A program made the position numbers and the translations under genes. The notes under the pieces are model-generated. The model saw only the letters and a program-made list of their open reading frames with translations. It searched no databases and was not told the DNA's origin. A stretch of DNA of 64,000 nt from Caecitellus pseudoparvulus (lineage: Eukaryota; Bigyra: Bicosoecida), in the NCBI GenBank assembly GCA_965644315.1, contig CBFFRQ010000049.1, positions 62,001-126,000 of the forward strand, read 5' to 3'. How positions within the stretch are numbered: position 1 is the stretch's first letter; every line of letters begins with the position of its first letter. Shown here in pieces: positions 27,784 through 37,807 of this stretch.

Positions 27784-28993
27784 GCCTTTCAAGCTCGCTT
27801 GCTTTGCCGCGGGGGTCAGCACTGCCCCGATGGGCAAGTGGTCGCTCGGGCACTGGCGGGTGGGCAAGCCGCCAGGCCCAATGTCTTCCGCGCTCAGCAG
27901 GCGCAGCGTCGCTGCTGTCTGCAAGGAGGCAGCATCTGCTGAAGCTGCGTGCATAATGTAATCAATGGTCTTCCGCTTCTCCTTGCCAGCCTCCCCTGCC
28001 GGCCCTCGGAACTTGAAGGTGGTGAACGCAGGCTCCGATGCGGCGCTACTCTGCACGCTGGCGCGCAGGCCAGCACCTTGGGCTTCCGCATAGGCACTTG
28101 TGAAGCCGAGGCCGTGTGATAGCACTGTAGCATACATGTTGTGTGCCTCCTCTTGCGGGAACGCGACCTCTGCGGGGTCTCCGTTCAGGTCTCCCATCAG
28201 CACAAGCCGGACAGTGGGCGGCACGGAGCCAGACGCCGCAGCAGCCGCTTCGAATCCTGCCACGACGCCCTGTGCAAGGGTCAGCAGCTGCTGCACTTGG
28301 AACACGCGCCTGGCTGCGAAGGCTGGCTTGGCCTTCAGGTGTGTCCCCAGCACAACAAGCAGCGGAGCTCGCGGGGGGAGGGAGAGGTCTTGAAGGACAG
28401 TTACAGTGCCCCACTGGTTGGTGGCAGGGCCGCCTTTTTCGCACGGGAAGTTGTGCAGCAGGTTGTGCAGCACCTTGAAGCGAGAGCTGCGGACGGCCAA
28501 GGCTAGGCCATTTGACCCGTACTCAGGCACAGCACTCTCTGCTTTGGGGGCAAAGACGCTCCAGAAGCCATTCTGGGCAAAGAACGGCTTCAGCGAATCC
28601 TCGTAGTGGCAGGCCTCAGGAAGAGTCACAATGTCCGCGTCAATGGCAGCCAGAGTAGACACTGCGCCGGGAAAGTACACGCGCGTGCCGTGCTCACGAC
28701 ACACACCGCGAGCTCCCTGAGCCAGCACGCACGAATGGCAGGTGCGCGCGCCTCCCAGGTGAGAAGACCGGGAGAAACTTGGCAGAATTCACCATGCTGT
28801 GCCAGTCCATCTGCCAGGATGTTCCTGGGGGGCAGCGAGGCGTGGAGATGGAGGAGTGCAAGCCGAGCACAAATTCCGCCACCACGCCAGTTTCTCACCA
28901 GGAGCACACAGAGAAGGCCCCGTCTCCAGGAGCAACAGATGTCGCGTCCCAGGCTACAGGGTATACATCACTTTCCGCTGATACCGCTGCCAT
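27769..28993 (-). CDS. EEP-family nuclease/phosphatase (nocturnin/CCR4-like)
   Basis: Exons 28993-28899, 28824-28733 and 28661-27769 (introns 74 and 71 nt) give 359 aa. Splicing restores the family start motif SWNILADGL, followed by LTWEARAPAIL and DIVTLPEACHYEDSL. All catalytic elements of the endonuclease/exonuclease/phosphatase fold are present: Asn in WNIL, Glu in LPEA, His in GTHLKAK, Asp/Asn in MGDLNGDP, TIDYIMH and the final PSDHLPI. The fold uses Mg2+ to cleave phosphodiesters. The best relatives by motif are nocturnin, Angel and CCR4, which act on poly(A) or NADP(H); the substrate here is not certain. No leucine-rich repeat or clear targeting sequence is present. The last four codons overlap the stop of the 1301-aa gene on the other strand by 15 bp. 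Confidence 0.85.
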
Positions 28994-29200
28994 GCTGCAC
29001 AGTACGGCACATGCATTCGCTGAGGACACAAACTGATTCAGACTCTGCTTCCTCTTCGCAGCGTCCGTGCGCTGAGGACACGCTGGCTGCTGGACAACAC
29101 TGCAAATCCGTCGAGGGGGTGGAGTATGCGAAACAAATATGGTCGCCCCTTCGAGGGGATGTCTGGTCCCCCAAGACTGGCAGGCTCCAAGGGGGGGGTG

Positions 29201-30114
29201 CTACTTGTGGGTGGCTGAGCCACCCCCGCTCGCAGCGGCGGCGGCGGCGGCAGGCCTGTCTGCGGCAAGGTGCTCCCGCACCACTTTGGCCCGCTTAGGA
29301 AGGTGCTTGAAGGTTCCATCTGGGTTGCGTATGATGCCCAGGCGGTGGCAGACGTTGTCCCGGTCGGCATCCTCCTCCAGCACATCAAGCACCAGGTTAA
29401 AGCTGTGCTTGTTGATGAGCGCATCGTACAACAACACGGCCGCCTCCAGCTGGTCGAAGGGGGACAGCTCCCCCACACGAGCAACGAGAGTACTGGCCTG
29501 CTTCGCGTCAAAAGCTTTCGTCAGGGACACAGACCGCACGTCCTCCAGCAAGCGGTCAGGGTCATCTGCAAGGGCCTGCAACAGGCTCGCAAACTCCGCT
29601 TCGCTCACCCCCACAGCCTTCATATCGTCCATCAGGTGCAGCACCGTTCCCATGATATCTTCTTCCATAGCATCTCCCTGAACAACTCGCACCGAGTTGG
29701 TGGGCAACCAGACGCATGAGGCAGCAGCGCCACGTCGCACACTCACCTCTCTAGTCCCCAGCACCACTGTGATCAGCGTGCCCATTGCCTCCTTGTGCAC
29801 TCTGAACTGGAACGAATCTGTATTGTGGCCCCAGCTCAGGATCTCGTGGTACGCAAAAGCCCGATACAGCACCTGCAGCAAGCAGAAACGCCGGTGGCTC
29901 GGGGAGCGGAAATTGGCATCGCGTCCCCACTCACACCCTCAGGAGTGTGGAACGTCACAGCCTCAGGACCAAACTGCATGGTCAGGCAAGGGATATGATC
30001 TTCCCCATCGCACAGGTTTTCCAGTGGGCGGACTTTGTACGTCCTGCACTCCCTCTCCGTCCCCCCATCCTTGCTTTCCCCAGCTGCAGAAGCTTTGCTG
30101 GAGCCGGCACCCAT
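29201..30114 (-). CDS. Probable N-myristoylated protein, PH-like and DUF4476-like parts
   Basis: Exons 30114-29935, 29872-29747 and 29677-29201 (introns 62 and 69 nt) give 260 aa. The start MGAGSSKASAAGESKD is a good N-myristoylation consensus (Gly2, Ser6-type). Residues 25-105 form a beta-rich segment ending in a helix (TYKVRPLENL, LTMQFGPEAVTF, WGHNTDSFQFRV, TLITVVLGTREGDAMEEDIMG), the pattern of a PH-like membrane or peptide-binding fold. Residues 115-215 are helical (VSEAEFASLLQALADDPDRL, LVARVGELSPFDQLEAAVLL), like the DUF4476 helical repeats. The last 45 residues end in Ala/Gly. Domain labels are from pattern and not secure. A cortical or membrane-associated adaptor is the likely role. 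Confidence 0.65.
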
Positions 30115-30571
30115 CCTGCTCCCACGCCGCCTCAAACCCCTCAAGCCCTCGCACCCACTTCCCGTGAGAGGGAAGCCGCGTGCGTCAGGTGCTCCTTTAA
30201 TCAGTGGTGATTTGCGAAGTGTGCTTTTTATGGCAATGTATGCTCAGCTTGCCGTAAGAATCGCAAGGAAACTGCGGCAGTTGGGCTTCGGAGTAAGCAG
30301 CACAAACAGCGCGCTGTGTGAGACTTTGTAAGTGAGCTTTTGGCCGATGCTGGCCCATTGACAACAATCGTCGTCACCGCCAAATCGAAAAGAAATCAGT
30401 GCCCCCAACTTGCTAGCCTCACATGCCCAGTGCCACCCTTTGCTGGCCTTGACTCGCAGTGGCAACAGCAGCCAGGTACCAGAGCCAGATCTCCAGTTTG
30501 CCTCCTCTCTCCCGGTTGGTTTGGAGGGCTGATCAAGGGACGATACAAGGGACCACGGCGTGAAAGAAGCG
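30115..30571. promoter_or_regulatory. Divergent intergenic region, 457 bp
   Basis: Lies between the start codons of the myristoylated-protein gene (-) and the PDK1-like kinase gene (+). It contains several AT-richer patches (for example near 30210-30245 and 30385) compared with the surrounding DNA. No RNA gene or repeat is seen. Confidence 0.5.
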
Positions 30572-33291
30572 ATGAAGAAAGGTTTTCTGACCACACGCGA
30601 GCGGCCATCAGCGGCTGCCAAACCCACTGCTGTGGATATTACCTGCAGAGGTGCGGAAATCGCAGCACCTCTTCGGATTCCAGCCGCCCCACATGCAGCT
30701 TCCTGTGATGCCATGCAGAGTCACGACCTGCATACGAAGACTTCGCGGTGTCTGCAACTGGTGTTGGCAGTGGAAATTTCTCCAAGGTCCTGCGGGCTGT
30801 GCACAGAGTGTCTCGGCAGGTGTTTGCGCTGAAGGTCATCGACAAGGAGCGCGCTGAGCGCATGCGCAAGCGGCACCCGAACATCCGGAAGGAGATCATG
30901 ATGGAGAGAAATGCCCTGTTTCGCATGTCTCACCCCCATGTGGTGCAGCTCTTCAACACGTGGGCGGTGAGGTTCCCAGCCTGCATTCAGCGATCGACCC
31001 GGCCTGCGTGCACATCACCTTGCTGCCTACCACAGGATGCCCGCAGCATGTACTACTTGATGGAGTTCGCTCCTGGTGGAGAGTTGTGGGGGCACTTGAC
31101 AGAGGGCACAGGCGACGCCGCTCCGCTTGTGGGCATGTCAGAGCCCTTGGCAGCGTTCTACCTGCAGCAGGTGGCGTGGGGGCTCGAGGCGGTGGCCAAG
31201 GCCGGGTTCATTCACCGAGATCTGAAGCCCGAGAACATCGTCCTAGGGCCCCCTCGGGCTTCCCCGCTGATCGCTGCTTCCGGCGACTTCCGTGATATTC
31301 CGGGCACATCCGGGCCAGGGGCCAGCGCCGTCGCGCGTCTCATCGATTTCGGCACAGCCAAGGACACGCTGCGCCCGGAAATGAACGGGCCAGAGTTCGT
31401 GGGGACGCCCGAGTACTTGCCACCCGAAGTGGTGCAAGGCGGAGAAGGCGGACATGCCATGGATCTCTGGGCCTTTGGCGCGATGCTGTTCCAGGTCCTG
31501 ACTGGCTATCACCCCTTTGGCACGGGTGGGGCATACCTCACCATGCAACGGGCTCGCTCGGCCGTGCTTCGCTTGCCACTTTACCTTCCTCCCAGTGCCT
31601 GCGCACTGTTGGAAGCGACGCTGCAGCCAGACCCTGCAGCGCGGGAAGCCGGGCTGGTGCACGTGGGGGCTGATGGCGTGGTGGCAGGCATGCCTGGCCT
31701 GGTAGACGCCCCCTTCTTCAGCGAACGCCCTTGGAGAGAGGCTTTGGCAGCAGCGTCTGCCGCCTTGCAAGCTCGCTTGCCCCCTCCCCGAGAGCCCTTC
31801 CTCCGGCCCTCGCTTGCCGAGGCCGCGCCAGAGGCCACTACGTCGTCTGCGCCGAAGCCGCCTCCCCCGCCGCCATCCGCCTTGCCCCCCTTGAGGTGGC
31901 CAGAAGTGCCAACACCCGACGACAGCTGGATCACTGTGCAAAGTGAAGTGCAAGCGCTCGTAAACGATGCTGTTCTGTCGGCGATGGCAGGGAAAGTCCA
32001 CCCAGGCTGCCCAAGTCACTCGGAAGGCGCTGCCAGTGAGGAGGCCCGTGAACCCCCTGACACGAGGCAGCAGGGAAGCACCGCAACACTGCGCACCACC
32101 ATGACCACCCTTTCCCTTGACGAAGTCACGCATTGGTGGAGCGTGCGAGAGCGCGTGCAGGCACTGCCCGCTCCCCAGCGCCAGCATGTGCGGCACCAGC
32201 TTGCTCTTCGCCATGCCTTGTGGCCGATCCCCACCCTTGCCCTCTTTGCGCCACAACGATTGCATACTCCTGCTTTGGAAAATATCGATGAGTCTTTGCA
32301 GGCTTGCTGGATTTGGGGTGCACTCTGTCGCGTGGGGGTGTCGCCCCGGCAACCGTTTGAGCCGTTGTTGCCGACGGGTGCACCAGATGAGCACACCAAC
32401 TGGTCTGGACCCTTCTCCCTCGCCGTCATTGCACTACCCTCACCAGACGGATTGGAACAGGCAATAGAGACCCTTGCGCAGCAGGCTCACGATCCTCCAC
32501 TGCGAGCGGTGCTCTTGTGTGTAGGCTCAGTCACTGACGCCGCACAGCTGGTGGCAAGCCATGCATCTGCGCTGTCGCAGCTCCCAGCAGCGACCCAGTG
32601 GCTGCTGCAGCTCCCCGATGCAAGCGAGGATGGCCTTGATGGAGACGCTCAGCGTTATCAGAATGTCACGTGGCAGGTGCATGGCTGTCGAGTGCTGGCG
32701 TGGGATCCACAGTCTGCAACACAGCCGGCAGGGTATGCGTGGTTTCAGGATGCGCTCGACAGCAGCAAGTTCGGCACGCAGCATACTGTCGTGTGTTGTA
32801 CGTCCCCTTTGTTGCAAGGCGTGGGGGACGGCGGAGGGAGCATGCCGAAGCGGGTCTTCTGCGCTGCTCGCAAACTTGTGCACCATTCCAGCAATGCGCG
32901 CATGCTCGTGTCTCCGGTCGGAAATCTGCAAGAGGAGGCTTCGCCGGACCACCTTGGACAGGCGTTGGCTGCTGTGCGGGATTCCGGGCACCTTGAACAG
33001 GCGGAAGCCAGCCTCTCACCACCCGACCCCTGCCCTCACAGTGCCGTCCTCAATGCGGGTGGCACCCTCACTTGGCAGGTGATCGACGACGAAGAGGCAG
33101 GGGTGGACGCACGGCAGGTCACGCATTGGCAGGAGCTGTGGGAGGCGGCAGCTGCTGCGGATGAAGATGACGATCTGGCCGCTCAGGCCCCTGTGACTGT
33201 AGCATTCACAACCTTGAACTCCTCCGCACCAGGCGGGACAGTGCAAGTGCTGCATTTCACAGATGAGGGCGTCTCGACTCCCATGCCATGA
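30572..33291 (+). CDS. PDK1-like AGC kinase fused to an inactive CPPED1-like phosphoesterase domain
   Basis: Exons 30572-30650, 30719-30966 and 31036-33291 (introns 68 and 69 nt) give 860 aa. Kinase, about residues 34-330: glycine loop GVGSGNFSKV, lysine in FALKVIDKE, HRDLKPEN, DFGTAK, then FVGTPEYLPPE and DLWAFG. DFGTAK, and the order of segments, match PDK1, the kinase that activates Akt and other AGC kinases. About 30 extra residues sit between HRDLKPEN and DFG. After a Pro-rich linker, residues 560-800 align by eye with CPPED1/CSTP1 (calcineurin-like phosphoesterase): NWSGPFSLAVI, AVLLCVGSVTDA, VTWQVHGCRVLAWD, QHTVVCCTSPLL, RMLVSPVGN. Every metal-ligand motif (DxQ, GD, GNH, H, GHxH) is replaced, so this part should be catalytically dead. 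No PH domain is seen. Kinase assignment is strong; the phosphoesterase relation is moderate. Confidence 0.85.
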
Positions 33292-33305
33292 TGAACGGGT
33301 CCCTA

Positions 33306-35177
33306 CTATTCACGGCTCCACGAGCGGCTCCGTGGGCTGTGCTCAACGCTGCCGTCGCAGTCAGATGTGGCCGCCTCGACATCCATGTCTTCCTCCTCGC
33401 GCGTGTGCAGAATTGCGACTCGGCGCTGCAGCTCCAGAGCCGAGTGCTGCAGACTCGCTGCCACACCCTGTTCGAATGCTTGCACTGGCTCCTCCAAGCC
33501 TCCTGAGCAAGCGCTGCGCATGATGGCGCGCCTCGCCGCCAGAGCGGCAGAGCGGGCTCGACCCCTGGATCGGGGTCTCGGTGGACTGCGGCAGGCAGCG
33601 TCACTATCGTCGCCATCAGTATCCACGTGCAGCCATGGAAGGAAAGACGGTGATATGACCAGATCGTCTCCGTCTGAGGAGCTCCAGCAGCTGTCTGAAG
33701 CTTCTGACGACCTGTTTCCGGACTGTGACGGGGAAGGGCCGCATGCTGCGGGCAGCTCTGGCAGGCGCTGGATTCGCGGTGGAGTGTGGGGCTCAGAGAG
33801 CCCCATGTACGGTTTCTGGGATGTTGCCACAGCCTGGAGCAGGGAGGACATGGTGTTCACCCGCACGTCCAGGGTGGACAGCACCGCAGCCGTGCGTGCG
33901 CCGTGGTCAACGTACATCCACATCCCCCACACAAGCAGCAAAGCACACACACTAACAGCTGCCCACCTGACTCCCCAGCAGGCCTCCTCCAGTGTCCAGT
34001 CGCTTGTGTACAAGTGCTCGGCCACAGGCTGCGACCCTGCGCTGGCCAGTGTCGTCTGGACATGCCATTGTCCCAGCTTGAACTGAGCAGGCAGCGCGCC
34101 CGCTCCGAGCTGCTGAGTCCAGAAGCGTGTCATACGCCACTCAACCACGCTGCCAAGCAGAAGTGTGCCAATGATGGGCAGCCTGCTTGCTGCAGTGCGG
34201 GTAGTGCTGGTCAGGAGCAGGGATGAAGCCAGTGCGCAGGCGTACCAGCCGAGACTCTGGAGGAACATGAGGTGGGATGCGAGAAACGCTTGGATGCCCA
34301 AAGACGTCTCAGCATGCTGGATGATGGAGCCCAGCGCGTGGGTGTGGGACGCCATGCGGTCTTCAGCGTCCGCCAGCCCTGAGGGGGAGGATCCAGCGTG
34401 GTGCTGGAGCACTTGCTCCGCGCCCGGTGCTGCTTAGGCAAGCTCACTCACCCGACAAGAGCGTGCTCTGCAAGGAAAGTGACCTATCTTGAGTGTCAAG
34501 GAGAAGCTTCTGCCGCGTGGCTGCAATCTCCAGTTCCTGTGAGGAGTTCGGGTTGTGTGCGGAAAATGGTGCTCCCTCCGGCAGCGCTGATGGGCACCGT
34601 ACCCGGCGCGTGTCTGAAGCGTGGTCCACAAGGGATGTTACCAGCTCGTTGACATGGGACCTCCAGTGTGATTGAGCGATGTGGAAACACAAGCTTGTCA
34701 CTTCTGCGCATGTTTGAATGGCCAGTTGCCAAAGCTGTCCCTCAACGCTGCTGCCTTGCTTTGCTCACCGTTCAGGAATGCTGTGTAAATGGAAAATTCA
34801 GCATCTGTCATGCTGCTTAAGCAATCATCTCCGACCTGCTCTTCGTGCTGCATGCAGCCGCTCATGCGCCGGTTGGACGCCATGTAGTGGCACCGTGTCA
34901 AGCTCAAAGCGACGCTGGCGCGCAGCGCTTGAGTGGCCTCGTGGTCGTCACTGTCCAGTACCGCAATGCACGTGCCATTTTCTCCAAGGCCATGTAGCAG
35001 TGCAGCAAAGCAAGATGCACGTGGTGCGAGGAGGCGGTCATGTGCCGCACTGCCCCGGGCGGCAGCTGCTGCCGCGCCGTCCCACAGCTCAGCCGGTCCA
35101 TGCGAAGAGCTGTCGGTGCCACACACGACACCCGCGCAGAGCGCAAGTAGCCACCAAAGCAACATGGTGAGCTGCAT
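33306..35177 (-). CDS. Nuclear-fusion protein, KAR5/GEX1/Brambleberry family
   Basis: Exons 35177-34769, 34703-34452 and 34378-33306 (introns 65 and 73 nt) give 577 aa. The signal peptide is MQLTMLLWWLLALCAGVV; the second Met at 35165 is an alternative start. Residues 60-170 carry the family's Cys-rich lumenal signature: a block with LRASVALSLTRCHYMASNRR, C at the expected spacing, a CLSSMTDAEFSIYTAF motif, then LCFHIAQSHW. Two to three transmembrane helices follow (about 258-278, 284-303, 362-383), then an acidic/basic low-complexity tail with RS repeats. In yeast, zebrafish, plants and ciliates, KAR5/Brambleberry/GEX1 proteins act at the nuclear envelope during karyogamy. The family is recognised by layout and motif, so moderate confidence. 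It ends 14 bp from the convergent kinase gene. Confidence 0.75.
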
Positions 35178-35245
35178 TGAAGAAAGAAAAGCAAGGGCAG
35201 GCCCAGTGGGAGTGTCTTTCGCATTCTGAATGTGTGCCGGCCGCG

Positions 35246-37378
35246 TCACTGCAGCGCACACCCGGCACCGTCCGCACCCTGGCCTGCGCCAATGCCTTCG
35301 AATTCCCCTTCCCCCCGCAAGGTGCTGTCGCCGTATGCCATGCCTGCTTCACCAGCAACACTAGGAGAGGGCACATTGACGTGCAGGTGCCTCCTGCCCC
35401 CCGAGGCACTGCCTGCTCTGGGCACCTTTGCAGGGGACTCGGCGTCCGGCGGTGCGCTGGCTGTTCGCTTGGTGCCTCCCACGGACGCGGCAGAGACACT
35501 GCTCAGCGAGCGCAGGGTGCCTGTACCACTATGCGGTGCCGGCGACAGAGACGGCAGCGATGCAGCGCCTTCTTGCGCTTCGGGCTGCTGGGGTGCTGAC
35601 GTGGCAGCCCCCTCTGCCGCCTTCTCCTCCTTCGGCGGCAGGGTCATGGAGCGCAAGAAGAGGCGCGCGAGCTGGGGGAACTTCGACACGCCGTTCACAA
35701 ACTCTGAGCGGGACACCTGGCCATCTCCGTCGGTGTCCAGCGTGTCCATGACCTCTTGTAGCAGGGAAATCTTGATCAGCTCCGGCTCAAGGTCCGCGCC
35801 AGCGGAAGCTGCCAGCATGGCCTTGAGCTCAGCAGGAGACAACTGGCCGTCGCCGTTGGCGTCAAAGATGGAGAATGCGATGCGGGCTGCCTCCACCTCA
35901 GGCTGCTGCAAGATGGCGAGCGTCACGACGAACTCCTTCAAGTCCACCTGGCCGTCGCTGTTGGTGTCAAAGGCTTCGAAGGTGAGGGCTGGGGGGAGGT
36001 TGGCCAGCCCCACCCTCTCCAGCGCCAGGGAGAATTGGGCTTGGTCCACAGAGTCGGAGCCATCTGCCGCCTCCAAGAATGCCCGGTGCAGGGCCAGCAG
36101 CTTCTCGTCGGAGAGAGCAGGGCAGTCGTGAGCCACCTCGCGGAGGCGAGCTAGGCGGGCTCTCCGCATGCGCTGACCCCACACCACGCCCAGCACCGCC
36201 GCGCGCAGACGTCGCTTGGCATTGAACTTGCGAAGCGCTGTTGCTGTGCTTGTCGAGGCAGCCGCCGTGCTCTGGGGTGACGTGATGAACGGATGTGCCA
36301 ATGCCTGCTCAGCTGAGCTGCGAGCGACTGCGTCGCCGTTCATGAGGCAGTTGACAAATGCCTTGGCAGTGGCGCTGATGCCGGACCAGTACTGCTCGTG
36401 CATGGCCCACCGATTCGCCTTGATGTTGGCCCACATGTCTCGCTCTTTTCCCCAGAAGGGCGGGTACCCTGCCAGAGTGATGAAAGCGATGACCCCCACA
36501 GCCCACATGTCTGACTTGGGCGTGTACTCCCCTGCCCGCACCACCTCTGGGGCGAGATACCCCACCGTGCCAACCAGGGACCGCTCCAGGAGTGGATCTC
36601 CCAGCGCGTGGCTGAAGCCAAAGTCTGCGACCTTCAGTACCAGGCGCTCTTTTGTCGTGCTGGCGAGGTCAAACGTGCGAGAAGCATGGTCATCTGCGTG
36701 GGCAGTGCCAGCAGGGTCGGCTGCGGTGCTGGCGTTGGGGGGGAGGATCATGACCAGGATGTTCTCAGGCTTGATGTCTCGGTGCACGACGCCGTGCTTG
36801 TGCAGGTGTGCCATGCCGCGCAGGAGTTGGTGCAGGGCCAGCGACGATTCTTGCTCGGACAGACCTTTTTGGGCGGCTACCAAGTTGAAGAAGTCCCCAC
36901 CAGTGCACAGCTCGAGGATGATGTACAGCGTGTCATGTGCGACGTAAGCTGCTTGACATGCCACCACATTGTCATGGACAGGGAGGACCTGGGGGGAGGG
37001 AAGGGCCAACGAAGTCGTGTTTGGAGGCACCGTGCAAACGATTTCCGCACACATGCTCGCACAGTTTTCATGAGCGACACTTCGTTCAGCACGAGAAGGC
37101 GCTTCCTGGGGTTTTGCCACAGTGCCCTCGCAACCTTCTTGATGGCAACCTTCGCGCCCGTCTTCACGTCCCTGCCTTCGTACACCTTCGCGGAAATGCC
37201 ACTGCGGTATCGGGGAGGGTGGCTCTTGAGCAGGCAGTGACGCAGGTCCGCTGCAGGCAGGCTCTGCCCCGCACCTGCCGATCTCCCGCCCAAACGAATA
37301 CAGAGCAAAGACATCGCCTTTATCCACCGCCTTCGCCATGAGTTGAGCAGTCAGTGTGTCCGTGTCCTGCTCTGCCAT
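35246..37378 (-). CDS. Calcium-dependent protein kinase (CDPK-type)
   Basis: Exons 37378-37275, 37201-37063 and 36988-35246 (introns 73 and 74 nt) give 661 aa. The kinase domain spans about residues 28-345: glycine loop EIGSGISAKVYEG restored by splicing, lysine in VAIKKV, HRDIKPEN, VADFGFSH, GTVGYLAPE, HPF at the end. About 38 extra residues lie between HRDIKPEN and DFG. A junction region leads to three good EF-hands near 424, 460 and 499 (DTNSDGQVDLKE, DANGDGQLSPAE, DTDGDGQVSRSE); a degenerate fourth precedes them. This layout defines CDPKs, in which Ca2+ binding releases the autoinhibited kinase; such kinases are typical of plants, alveolates and other protists and are absent from animals. 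The C-terminal 130 residues are Ser/Pro/Ala-rich and disordered. No N-terminal myristoylation signal. Confidence 0.92.
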   Translation of the reverse strand: MAEQDTDTLTAQLMAKAVDKGDVFALYSFGREIGRCGAEPACSGPASLPAQEPPSPIPQWHFREGVRRQGREDGREGCHQEGCEGTVAKPQEAPSRAERSVAHENCASMCAEIVCTVPPNTTSLALPSPQVLPVHDNVVACQAAYVAHDTLYIILELCTGGDFFNLVAAQKGLSEQESSLALHQLLRGMAHLHKHGVVHRDIKPENILVMILPPNASTAADPAGTAHADDHASRTFDLASTTKERLVLKVADFGFSHALGDPLLERSLVGTVGYLAPEVVRAGEYTPKSDMWAVGVIAFITLAGYPPFWGKERDMWANIKANRWAMHEQYWSGISATAKAFVNCLMNGDAVARSSAEQALAHPFITSPQSTAAASTSTATALRKFNAKRRLRAAVLGVVWGQRMRRARLARLREVAHDCPALSDEKLLALHRAFLEAADGSDSVDQAQFSLALERVGLANLPPALTFEAFDTNSDGQVDLKEFVVTLAILQQPEVEAARIAFSIFDANGDGQLSPAELKAMLAASAGADLEPELIKISLLQEVMDTLDTDGDGQVSRSEFVNGVSKFPQLARLFLRSMTLPPKEEKAAEGAATSAPQQPEAQEGAASLPSLSPAPHSGTGTLRSLSSVSAASVGGTKRTASAPPDAESPAKVPRAGSASGGRRHLHVNVPSPSVAGEAGMAYGDSTLRGEGEFEGIGAGQGADGAGCALQ

Positions 37379-37807
37379 GTCGCGACAAGTGGTGTGGTGC
37401 TGGCTGGCCCCAAGAGCAATGCTGAGCTAGCTGCTTCCGATAATCCTCTTCTGCACTGGAGCAAGCAAGCTTCGAGAGGCAGGAAGTCAGAACAGCATGC
37501 ACGTGCCCATCCACACGCCATGAAGGTTGCAGCACGTGGGGGGATTTGCTGGGGTGCTCGGTCTGCACCTCCCTATCATTTTTAGGCTTCGCCAGCACAA
37601 GCAAGCCGCCCAACTCGCCAAAACCTGACACCACGCAGGGTCCAGCCACACCATAAAGATTAAACGGCATAGTTGACTTGAATTCAGGTGCGCAGTGCGG
37701 GCCACCTGGACGGCCCTCCAAGAGCGACGCTCTCAGCAGCAGGCAGACCAGCGAGGACGGCGTTTCAGCTTCTGACGAGCATCGGCAGTGATTTTTGACG
37801 CAGCAGC
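37379..37807. promoter_or_regulatory. Divergent intergenic region, 429 bp
   Basis: Between the CDPK start (-) and the TmcB-like start (+). It is slightly more AT-rich near 37570-37680. No RNA gene, repeat or obvious core promoter motif was found. Confidence 0.5.
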
